Below, piece after piece: positions 1 through 7,538 of a stretch of DNA of 64,000 nucleotides (within the stretch, counting starts at the first letter, position 1; the number at the start of each line of letters is the position of its first letter). Source of the DNA: Photobacterium aquimaris (GTDB lineage Bacteria; Pseudomonadota; Gammaproteobacteria; Enterobacterales; Vibrionaceae); assembly GCF_002954455.1 (NCBI RefSeq), contig NZ_MSCC01000001.1, positions 1,425,679-1,489,678 on the forward strand, in the 5' to 3' direction. The notes beneath the pieces are model-generated. The model did not search any database, was not told the DNA's origin, and saw only the letters and a list, made by a program, of their open reading frames with translations. Both the position numbers and the translations under genes were made by a program.

Positions 1-147
1 CTATGCCTGTAAAATAAGCGCAAATAGTAATCTTCTGATCAATAACTAACAAGAGAATATTAACCATGAAAGCACGATAGTTTATTATCAATTGCATTAG
101 AAAAACTAATGCTGAATAAATGGCAGGGATAACAGCTATTTTTAGTC

Positions 148-201
148 AAAAAAAGCCCCGTAATAGGTTCATTTCAGTCACAATGAAAATATTACGGGGC
201 T
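148..201 (-). terminator. Intrinsic terminator of ribA
   Basis: An 11-bp perfect stem (154-164 with 191-201, AGCCCCGTAAT/ATTACGGGGCT) is followed on the minus strand by seven T (complement of A148-154). It lies just downstream of the ribA stop codon, so it ends the ribA transcript. Confidence 0.85.
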
Positions 202-221
202 ACTTAATTCTAACGCTATCA

Positions 222-818
222 TTAGTCAAACTTTAAACGATGTTTACCGTGTGAAGCCTTCACTTTCAAATAATGTTCATTACCGTCTTTCACATGTGCT
301 TTAGTACCAACAACTTCAATAATATTGATGCCGTGTTGTTCTAAATCACAAATCTTTTTAGGGTTATTGGTTACTAAACGTATTTCATTGATCCCTAATG
401 CATTCAACATTTGGGCTGCTTCAGAGAATTCACGTAAGTCATCACCAAAACCAAGATGATTATTAGCCTCATAGGTATTCATACCTTGGCTCTGTAATTC
501 ATACGCATCAATTTTATTATATAAACCGATGCCACGACCTTCTTGACGTAAATAAAGGATGATGCCGCCAACACTGCCCATTTTTTCGATAGTTTCATCA
601 AGCTGCTCACCGCAATCACAACGCGAAGAATGAAACACATCGCCGGTTAAACATTCAGAATGCATACGAACCAGAGGAGCCAGCGTTTTATCTGCGCCTT
701 TAAAAATAATAGCAACGTGCTCTTTGCCTGATTCAAGACCATTGAACGAAAGCAATTCAGCGGGGATATTGCTGTTAAGACCTACTTTAAAAGGCACTCT
801 TGCCCTAACATTTACCAT
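222..818 (-). CDS. ribA: GTP cyclohydrolase II (riboflavin synthesis)
   Basis: RibA opens the imidazole ring of GTP, the first step of riboflavin synthesis. The Zn-binding cysteines are visible in [10 protein letters not shown] and SRCDCGEQL, followed by the [13 protein letters not shown] signature and the C-terminal RLVTNNPKK segment. An ATG at 833 is possible, but the ATG at 818 (MVNVRARV) has an AGGA five bases upstream, so I prefer 818 (198 aa; the E. coli enzyme is about 196). It is a stand-alone RibA with no fused DHBP synthase. The gene is monocistronic with its own terminator, and I see no FMN riboswitch in the roughly 240 bp upstream. Confidence 0.93.
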   Translation of the reverse strand: MVNVRARVPFKVGLNSNIPAELLSFNGLESGKEHVAIIFKGADKTLAPLVRMHSECLTGDVFHSSRCDCGEQLDETIEKMGSVGGIILYLRQEGRGIGLYNKIDAYELQSQGMNTYEANNHLGFGDDLREFSEAAQMLNALGINEIRLVTNNPKKICDLEQHGINIIEVVGTKAHVKDGNEHYLKVKASHGKHRLKFD

Positions 819-1077
819 ATTCTTCCTAAGCATTGCTTCATGTCCCTGCTGTAAAGGGGCATTTGATTATGACTAAATAATACCGAAATTAAGGTATTAA
901 CAACAACTATATCAAAAATCGAACAGGATCATTAATCCACAGTAATTTTGAATGCGTTACATTACCACTTAGTGCCATAAATATAAATGTTATATTATAA
1001 CGTTTATATCAACAAGCTGCATTTTCAACATAAGTGAGAAAATAAGTACACCTTTCTTATTGGCTTTATATCACCCT

Positions 1078-2361
1078 TTAAAGCATATCGGCTAATGCTA
1101 TGAGTTGTTCTAGAATATGCTCGCCATCAACACGTAATCCATTGTGTTCATATTGATTGGTCTGCCATGATTTAGCATTCGATAATAATGCTAAAGTTTC
1201 ACAGCTATAATGATATTCAACATACATATCTTCAACATATACTGCGGCGGCAACGGGTACGGTATTATTGGCTAACTGTTGCGCACAATATAATTGCGGC
1301 CAATCCTTTTTTTGTGCCAGTAAATGCGCAGCTTCACGTAATGGTTGTAGGCATGTCATTTGATCAAACATCCACGGATACACCATTTCACCAGTAAAAC
1401 TCACATCTTTTCCCGGTTGGTATTGATATTGTGGATATTGAGAACGTACTCTTTCAGCTGACCACTCAGAAGCTTGTTGCTGACAATATATCGCTTCATG
1501 CAAAATGGCATAAATAGGGTTGGTTTGATAACTTTGCTGATTCAACATGGTATTAAGAAAGTTATAATTCAGTTGTTGTTGTCCCTCGATATCGACAAAT
1601 GCGTCTTCTAGCGCATAATACATCGCGAGATCCCCTCCTGTTCCTCCTAATGTTATACCCCATGTCTGAAATTGCTCAACTGTGAATAATTGTCCATTTG
1701 GCAAATACGTTTGGTTCTTTGAAAGATACTCCGCAATCGCATTACACTGTTGTTGTGCGCCAGCAAAACGTTTAAAGAATGCTTTATTCTTATCAGCAAC
1801 TCTTTTATAAGTCGCTTGATACACTTCATCAGCGGTTGCTGTTATTGAAGGTATACCACCGGTGATAAAAACGCGTGATAAGCTTTGTGGATAAAAAGAC
1901 AAATAATGTAATGCGCAAAAGCCACCGAAACTTTGTCCTAGTAACGCCCACTGTTTAATACCAAGATATTGGCGTAATTGCTCCGCATCTCGAACAATGT
2001 TATCAGCTCGAAAATGGGTTAAGTATTCAGCCTGTTGCTCAGCAGTCTTTCCCGCTAACGTTTGATGAGTAATGGCACTACTTGCGCCAGTGCCACGTTG
2101 ATCAAGTAAAAGTACGCGATAATATTTTAATGCCGTTTTTAGCCAGCCGCTATTAGCTTCGGGTCGTGGCGCTGCAAAGCCAGGACCGCCCTGCAAATAC
2201 ACTAACCAAGGTAGATTTTTATCTATGTTTGATTTATGAACGACTTCTCGCGCATAGATCGTCAATGAACCGTCGGTTATTTGTTCATAATTAACAGGAA
2301 CATTAATATTTATATATCGAAAACAAAGTTGATCACTATAAATAAAGTCTTGCAATGACAT
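1078..2361 (-). CDS. Proline iminopeptidase-like alpha/beta hydrolase (S33)
   Basis: A cytoplasmic alpha/beta-hydrolase of the S33 prolyl aminopeptidase type. It shows, in order, the oxyanion-hole motif QGGPG, the DQRGTGAS strand-turn and the nucleophile elbow GQSFGG. A C-terminal HNGLRVDGEH segment probably carries the catalytic His. At about 427 aa it matches the longer aminopeptidase branch, not the 310-aa one. A TTG at 2385 would add eight residues, but no ribosome-binding site precedes it. The ATG at 2361 has GGAGA only one base away, so the start is uncertain. There is no operon partner. The substrate (N-terminal proline peptides) is inferred from the family. Confidence 0.8.
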   Translation of the reverse strand: MSLQDFIYSDQLCFRYININVPVNYEQITDGSLTIYAREVVHKSNIDKNLPWLVYLQGGPGFAAPRPEANSGWLKTALKYYRVLLLDQRGTGASSAITHQTLAGKTAEQQAEYLTHFRADNIVRDAEQLRQYLGIKQWALLGQSFGGFCALHYLSFYPQSLSRVFITGGIPSITATADEVYQATYKRVADKNKAFFKRFAGAQQQCNAIAEYLSKNQTYLPNGQLFTVEQFQTWGITLGGTGGDLAMYYALEDAFVDIEGQQQLNYNFLNTMLNQQSYQTNPIYAILHEAIYCQQQASEWSAERVRSQYPQYQYQPGKDVSFTGEMVYPWMFDQMTCLQPLREAAHLLAQKKDWPQLYCAQQLANNTVPVAAAVYVEDMYVEYHYSCETLALLSNAKSWQTNQYEHNGLRVDGEHILEQLIALADML

Positions 2362-2658
2362 TCTCCAATAAGTTAATAAAAACAATTATCATTTAATATT
2401 GATTAAATAATAATACATTTAATATAAATATTGTTATATATGTTTTTTGAATATTAGAAACATAAAACAAAACAACTAAATATCAACAACTTAAATAACA
2501 GAGCTACTATCTAAAACAAACGAAATTAATAATAAGAATAATTATCAGTTAATGATTTCATAATTGAAATCTTTTTTCCAAAATTTAAATGATCTTGAAT
2601 ACAAAAAAAAGCGTATATTTGTCCTATTAGCAAAATAGATAATAAAATCAGTTTTGTT
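2362..2658. other. AT-rich intergenic region with a weak Fur-like site
   Basis: About 300 bp of very AT-rich DNA between the divergent S33 peptidase and the structured leader of the Fe-S scaffold gene. At 2528-2546 a 19-mer matches the Fur consensus at 15 of 19 positions, ending in AATTATC. In DNA this AT-rich the match could be chance. Promoters for both flanking genes should lie here; I cannot assign -10/-35 hexamers with confidence. Confidence 0.4.
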
Positions 2659-2968
2659 GCTATAAAAGAATTGTTATTTATCTTTTATAGCGGGAGATGA
2701 TGTTCCTCCTTTAACCGCCTTAACGAATTTCTTTAAGGATAATGACGTCTGACAACATTCGGCTTTTAATTGTCGAGGACCGTGTTATTTCTCTGTTGAA
2801 TACCTAGCGATATTCGTTTCAAACACGTCGCGTTGTTAACATATATAGTCCTCGTCACATTATCTGTACGATAACGAATTATCAATTCTACACTGCTAAC
2901 AGCAATACGCTAATGCATACCTTTTGTATTATCTTATTGCCTAACAGCGGTGTCTATGAGGCAGAGCA
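2659..2968 (+). ncRNA. Candidate structured 5' leader (riboswitch-like)
   Basis: This is the untranslated leader of the following gene. Seen hairpins: an 11-bp perfect stem 2659-2669/2681-2691; 2718-2723/2733-2738 (CCTTAA/TTAAGG); and a long arm made of 2774-2780/2848-2854 (CGAGGAC/GTCCTCG) enclosing 2781-2786/2822-2827 (CGTGTT/AACACG) and 2798-2802/2811-2815. A final hairpin 2938-2942/2959-2963 (TGCCT/AGGCA) covers the GAGG ribosome-binding site at 2958-2961. I could not assign it to a riboswitch class I remember. The stacked stems plus Shine-Dalgarno sequestration suggest a cis-regulatory RNA acting on translation. Ligand and function are unknown. Confidence 0.55.
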
Positions 2969-3661
2969 ATGCAATACTCAAGTGAAGTTCAAAACATGTG
3001 TCCTATCTCTCGTGGTCCAATGCACGAGTCAGCGCCAATTCCAGTAGAAGGTCGCTGGGTTAGCCCTAAAGATGTTATTGCTATTTCTGGTGTAAGCCAC
3101 GGTGTTGGTGCTTGTGCTCCACAACAAGGCGCAGCAAAATTAACACTTAACGTTAAAAACGGCATCATCGAAGAAGCACTAATCGAGACTATCGGTTGTT
3201 CTGGTATGACTCACTCTGCAGCAATGGCTTCAGAAATCATCACTGGTAAAACAATCCTTGAAGCATTAAACACTGACCTTGTGTGTGATGCTATCAACGT
3301 TGCAATGCGTGAAATCTTCCTTCAGTACGTTTACGGCCGTACTCAAACTGCATTCTCTTTAGACGGCTTACCAATCGGTGCTGGTCTTGAAGATCTAGGT
3401 AAAGGTTTACGTAGCCAAGTAGGTACTCACTACGGTACACGTGAAAAAGGCCCTCGTTACATGGAGATGGCTGAAGGTTACGTAACTAAAATTGCACTAG
3501 ATGACAACGACGAAATCATTGGCTACCGTTTTGTAAACGTAGGCAAAATGATGGAATCTATCGGTAAAGGTGTTCCAGCTGCTGAAGCAATGGAACAAGC
3601 AATGGGTCAATACGGTCGCTTTGATGAAGCAGTTCGTACTATCGATCCTCGTCACGAGTAA
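2969..3661 (+). CDS. IscU/NifU-like iron-sulfur scaffold protein
   Basis: A 230-aa soluble protein whose middle resembles IscU/NifU. Cys49 (GACAPQQGAAKLTLNV), Cys77 (ETIGCSGMTHSAAMASE) and Cys106 (LVCDAIN) align with the three cluster-binding cysteines of the scaffold fold, and ITGKTILEAL matches the helix after the second Cys. The N-terminus has an extra Cys11, and there is a roughly 100-aa C-terminal extension not found in IscU. It lies about 100 bp upstream of the GGGtGRT gene, a pairing I recognise from other bacteria but whose role is not known to me. Codon choice (CGT, GGT, GTA, AAC) is strongly biased, suggesting high expression. A structured leader probably controls it. Confidence 0.75.
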   Translation: MQYSSEVQNMCPISRGPMHESAPIPVEGRWVSPKDVIAISGVSHGVGACAPQQGAAKLTLNVKNGIIEEALIETIGCSGMTHSAAMASEIITGKTILEALNTDLVCDAINVAMREIFLQYVYGRTQTAFSLDGLPIGAGLEDLGKGLRSQVGTHYGTREKGPRYMEMAEGYVTKIALDDNDEIIGYRFVNVGKMMESIGKGVPAAEAMEQAMGQYGRFDEAVRTIDPRHE

Positions 3662-3763
3662 TCATAGACCTATATCACACAAGTAAATGACGCGTTTATT
3701 TTAACTTTTTAAGAGTTACAGCGTCACTGAAATTGTTTTTACCGAATTAGAGGAAACTCCATC

Positions 3764-4765
3764 ATGGCTGCATTATTTGAAAGTTTTGATCGTCGTATTG
3801 CAAAAATTACTCCAGTACTAGAACAGTACGGTTTCGCTTCACTAGAAGAAGCACGTGATTTCTGTAATGAAAATGGTGTTGATGCATACAACATCGTTAA
3901 AGAAACACAACCTATCGCATTTGAAAACGCATCTTGGGCTTACGTTTTAGGTACAGCTATTGCACTTAAAGAAGGCGCAAAAACAGCTGCTGAAGCTGCT
4001 GAATTCCTAGGTCAAGGCCTACAAGCTTTCTGTATCCCTGGTTCTGTTGCAGATCAACGTGAAGTAGGTATTGGTCACGGTCGTCTAGGCGCTCGTCTAC
4101 TAAGCAACGAAACACAATGTTTCGCATTCCTTGCAGGTCACGAATCATTCGCAGCAGCTGAAGGCGCAATCAAAATTGCCCTAAACGCTAACAAAGTACG
4201 TACTAACCCACTACGCGTTATTCTTAACGGTCTTGGTAAAGATGCTGCATACCTAATCGCTCGTATCAACGGCTTTAACTACGTTGAAACTAAATTCGAT
4301 TACGTTACTGGTGAACTAAACGTTGTTTCTGAGCGTCGTTTCTCTAAAACACAACGTGGTGACATCAACTGTTACGGTTCTGATGATGTACGTGAAGGTG
4401 TTGCAATTATGCACCGTGAAAACGTAGATATCTCTATCACTGGTAACTCAACTAACCCAACACGTTTCCAACACCCAGTTGCTGGTACGTACAAGAAAGA
4501 ACGTCTAGAAGCAGGCAAAGCTTACTTCTCAGTAGCATCAGGCGGCGGTACTGGTCGTACACTTCACCCTGATAACGTTGCTGCAGGTCCAGCTTCTTAC
4601 GGTCTTACTGATACTATGGGTCGTATGCACTCTGACGCTCAGTTTGCAGGTTCTTCATCTGTACCAGCTCACGTTGAAATGATGGGTCTTATTGGTATGG
4701 GTAACAACCCAATGGTTGGTGCTACTGTTGCTGTTGCTGTTGCTATCGAGCAAGCAGCTAAATAA
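3764..4765 (+). CDS. GGGtGRT family protein
   Basis: A 333-aa soluble protein named after its motif, here ASGGGTGRTLHPDN around residue 260. It carries no signal peptide or membrane segment and has only three scattered cysteines, near residues 34, 90 and 129. An AGAGGA ribosome-binding site is well spaced from the ATG. It follows the scaffold-like gene by 102 bp and ends at a strong terminator, so the two form an operon. Codon use is as biased as its neighbour's. The molecular function is unknown; the constant pairing with an Fe-S scaffold suggests cluster handling or a metal-dependent reaction, which is inference. Confidence 0.8.
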   Translation: MAALFESFDRRIAKITPVLEQYGFASLEEARDFCNENGVDAYNIVKETQPIAFENASWAYVLGTAIALKEGAKTAAEAAEFLGQGLQAFCIPGSVADQREVGIGHGRLGARLLSNETQCFAFLAGHESFAAAEGAIKIALNANKVRTNPLRVILNGLGKDAAYLIARINGFNYVETKFDYVTGELNVVSERRFSKTQRGDINCYGSDDVREGVAIMHRENVDISITGNSTNPTRFQHPVAGTYKKERLEAGKAYFSVASGGGTGRTLHPDNVAAGPASYGLTDTMGRMHSDAQFAGSSSVPAHVEMMGLIGMGNNPMVGATVAVAVAIEQAAK

Positions 4766-4803
4766 GCTCAGTAAATTAAAAAAGTTTATCTTCAAATAAC
4801 GAA

Positions 4804-4840
4804 AAAGGCGCGAGATTAGACACTCGCGCCTTTATTTGTT
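4804..4840 (+). terminator. Intrinsic terminator after the GGGtGRT gene
   Basis: An 11-bp stem (4804-4814/4823-4833, AAAGGCGCGAG/CTCGCGCCTTT) with an 8-nt loop and a T-rich tail. It ends the scaffold-GGGtGRT operon. Confidence 0.85.
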
Positions 4841-5014
4841 TGTCTTAATTGTTATTTCTACAAAATACTCTAAAATCCTCCCCCATCCCAAGTTCTTGAT
4901 CACGCTTATCCCTATAAAACACTCTGTCTTCAGGGTATAATCAATAAAGAATCAAGTTCATCTTATATATGTTACACAGCACTGCGCTGTTACAGATAAA
5001 GTAAAGGAAATATC

Positions 5015-5923
5015 ATGATCCAAGTTGTAGGTCACAAAAACCCAGATAGTGACAGCATTTGTTCTGCACTAGTTTGTACAGCATTTCTTAAAGCTCGTGG
5101 CCTTGAAGCGACAGCAATTCGCCAAGGTGAAATGAACCGTGAAACACTGCATATCCTTGAGATGGCTGGTGTTACAGCTCCTGAGCTACGTACAAGCGTT
5201 GCTGGCGAGAAAGTATGGCTAGTTGACTACTCAGATCTTGCTCAAGCACCTGATGATCTAGCTGAAGCTGAAGTTGTAGGTATTGTTGACCACCACCGCC
5301 TAGGTGATGTAATGACAATTAACCCAATGGAAGCATGGATCTGGCCTGTAGGCTGTACTTGTACAGTGCTATTCAATTTATTCAAGATTGAAGGTCACGA
5401 GATCACTCGTGAACTAGCAGTACTTATGATGTCAGCGATCCTATCTGATACTGTAGGCTTTGCTTCTCCAACATGTACTCAAAAAGATAAAGATGCTGTA
5501 CATGAGCTTGCTCAAATTGCTGACGTACAAGATCTAGAAGCATTTATCAAAGCGCTTCTTATTGCTAAAACTGATATCGCAGGTTTAACAGCAGCTCAAC
5601 TTGTTGAGAAAGACCTTAAAGGCTACCCTTTCAACGATCGTGACGTTGTTGTTGGTCAAATCGAACTTGCGACACTTGAGCAAGTTGATAGCATGATTGA
5701 AGAGCTTCAAGCTGATCTTCAGCGTCGTTGTGATGAAGACGGTCTTGGTATGGCGGCATTGATGTTAACAGACATCACAACCAGCACTACACGCCTACTT
5801 TACACTGGTGATTGGAATCACATTCTTGATACTCATGCGACTGATGGCGTATTAATGATGGAAAATACTCTAAGCCGTAAGAAGCAAGGCTGGCCTTGGC
5901 TACAAACAGTACTTGCAAAGTAA
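5015..5923 (+). CDS. ppaC: Manganese-dependent inorganic pyrophosphatase (family II)
   Basis: PpaC hydrolyses pyrophosphate to phosphate in the cytoplasm. The 302-aa length is typical of DHH-family PPases. Metal ligands are seen in GHKNPDSDS (residues 6-14) and in the VDHHRL motif near residue 90. The C-terminal DHHA2 domain ends with the phosphate-binding SRKKQ near 289-293. AAGGAAA precedes the ATG. The gene is flanked by terminators, so it is monocistronic. Codon bias suggests high expression. Confidence 0.95.
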   Translation: MIQVVGHKNPDSDSICSALVCTAFLKARGLEATAIRQGEMNRETLHILEMAGVTAPELRTSVAGEKVWLVDYSDLAQAPDDLAEAEVVGIVDHHRLGDVMTINPMEAWIWPVGCTCTVLFNLFKIEGHEITRELAVLMMSAILSDTVGFASPTCTQKDKDAVHELAQIADVQDLEAFIKALLIAKTDIAGLTAAQLVEKDLKGYPFNDRDVVVGQIELATLEQVDSMIEELQADLQRRCDEDGLGMAALMLTDITTSTTRLLYTGDWNHILDTHATDGVLMMENTLSRKKQGWPWLQTVLAK

Positions 5924-5947
5924 ATAATCACCACGATTATTGAGAAT

Positions 5948-5977
5948 AAAGGTCCTTTAAAAGGGCCTTTTTTTTGG
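5948..5977 (+). terminator. Intrinsic terminator of ppaC
   Basis: Stem AAAGGTCCTT/AAGGGCCTTT (one G-U pair) followed by a run of eight or more T. Confidence 0.85.
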
Positions 5978-6274
5978 TCAAAATTCGCAGTAAACATTAA
6001 CTAAAATACAGAGAACGTCGCCTAATATGTAAAACTTTATCGCTTACATCGCCAAAATTAGAGTAAATACTTTAACAATTTCATCAGTCAAAAATCATCT
6101 ATAAACCATCAATATGAACAAAGTATAACCAAACAAACCATTTTATTGTGATATTTGTCCATCTTTGCTTATTATTCTATTGAGGTATAACTATACTTCT
6201 CTCTCTTAAAAATCCCACCGTCATTGATGGGTGAAACAGCAAGAAGCTACTCGCAATTATAGAGAGACAGCATA
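5978..6274. other. Intergenic region upstream of fadL
   Basis: About 300 bp of AT-rich DNA that must carry the fadL-volA promoter. A small hairpin (CCCA...TGGG) lies near 6210-6230 and AGAGAGA precedes the ATG. I see no convincing operator. Confidence 0.3.
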
Positions 6275-7504
6275 ATGTCCATTAATAAAAATAATATTGC
6301 CTTAATTATTACAGCAATGCTTTCCAGCCAAGCGTATGCTGCCGGCTATCAAGTATCAGAACATTCAGCAGCAGGTCTTGGACGTGCTTACGCAGGTGAT
6401 GCCGCTGTCGCAGATACGGCAGCAGTATTAGCTCGCAACCCCGCAGCAATGACACGTTTTAAGAATGCTGAAGTTTCAGGTGTTGCCAGTGTTATCAACC
6501 CATCAATTGATATTGATGATCACACTCATAATGAAACAGCAAAAGATATTTCACCGATCAGTTTTGTTCCTGCGGCATACTACATCCAACCGCTTAATGA
6601 CAAAACAGCGGTTGGTTTAGCCATTTTCAGTAATTATGGCGTGACAACCGATTATCCAAAAGCGATGCAAGCAGGCAGTTTAGCGGGTAAAACATCATTA
6701 GAAACAGTTAATTTCAATCCTAATATTGCTTATCGTCTATCACCAAAATTGAGCATTGGTGGTGGTATTAGTCTTGTTTATGGTACCGCAGAGTTTAATC
6801 GTCGTTTAGGCTCTTTATCTTACGCAGCACCAAGTCATAACCTTATCGATATGAAAGGTACAAGTTGGGGCTGGGGTTGGAACATTGGGGCGTTATATGA
6901 ACTCGATAATAATAACCGTTTTGGATTAAGCTACCGCTCACAAGTAGATCTCAATTTTAGTGGCCATTTTACTGACTACTTGGGCCAAGCTACATCCAAA
7001 CCCAATGAAACTGTTGCAGCAAACCTTAAGCTACCATTGCCTGCTATTGCTGAGTTTTCAGGCTTCCACCAGCTTAACCCACAATGGGCAATTAGCTATA
7101 GTGTGCAATGGACGCAATATAACAAATTCAAACAAATTAAAGCGACAAGCTCCCAGTGTGCTAACGGCAGTTGTTTTGTTAAGAAAGAAAACTTTAAAAA
7201 TACTTATCGTTGGGCTGTCGGTACAACTTACACCCTCAATCCAACATGGACACTGCGTTATGGCTTCGCCATTGATCAGCAAGCGGGACAAGCAACACTA
7301 AGTATTCCAGATACCGACCGTTATTGGTATTCAGCAGGTGCGACTTACCATTACAGCCCTGCTCTTTCTGTCGATCTCGGTGTGACTTATATTCACAGTA
7401 AAAAAGCTGATTTTATCGAGCAAACACCTGTCGGTGAGAAAGACAGCTTAACGTCATCAGGTAAAGCTTACCTAGCAGCCGCCCAAGTTAATTACCGCTT
7501 TTAA
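6275..7504 (+). CDS. fadL: Outer-membrane long-chain fatty acid transporter, FadL/OmpP1 family
   Basis: FadL-type proteins are 14-strand beta-barrels that admit long-chain fatty acids. The 409-aa precursor has a signal peptide (AMLSSQAYA before AGYQV). The mature N-terminus YQVSEHSAAGLGRAYAG then leads into LARNPAAMTRF, the N-terminal hatch signature of the family. It ends in alternating residues with a terminal Phe (VNYRF), as expected of an outer-membrane barrel. It lies 34 bp upstream of volA; the same pair occurs in Vibrio cholerae, where VolA frees fatty acids from lysophosphatidylcholine and FadL imports them. The specific substrate is inferred. Confidence 0.9.
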   Translation: MSINKNNIALIITAMLSSQAYAAGYQVSEHSAAGLGRAYAGDAAVADTAAVLARNPAAMTRFKNAEVSGVASVINPSIDIDDHTHNETAKDISPISFVPAAYYIQPLNDKTAVGLAIFSNYGVTTDYPKAMQAGSLAGKTSLETVNFNPNIAYRLSPKLSIGGGISLVYGTAEFNRRLGSLSYAAPSHNLIDMKGTSWGWGWNIGALYELDNNNRFGLSYRSQVDLNFSGHFTDYLGQATSKPNETVAANLKLPLPAIAEFSGFHQLNPQWAISYSVQWTQYNKFKQIKATSSQCANGSCFVKKENFKNTYRWAVGTTYTLNPTWTLRYGFAIDQQAGQATLSIPDTDRYWYSAGATYHYSPALSVDLGVTYIHSKKADFIEQTPVGEKDSLTSSGKAYLAAAQVNYRF

Positions 7505-7538
7505 TGCGAAATAAACTATAAAATCATTAGGAATCACA

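Noticed and set aside
2659..2968. Known cobalamin, c-di-GMP-I, lysine or glycine riboswitch
   Set aside because: I looked for their conserved core sequences as I remember them and did not see them; the stems are different.
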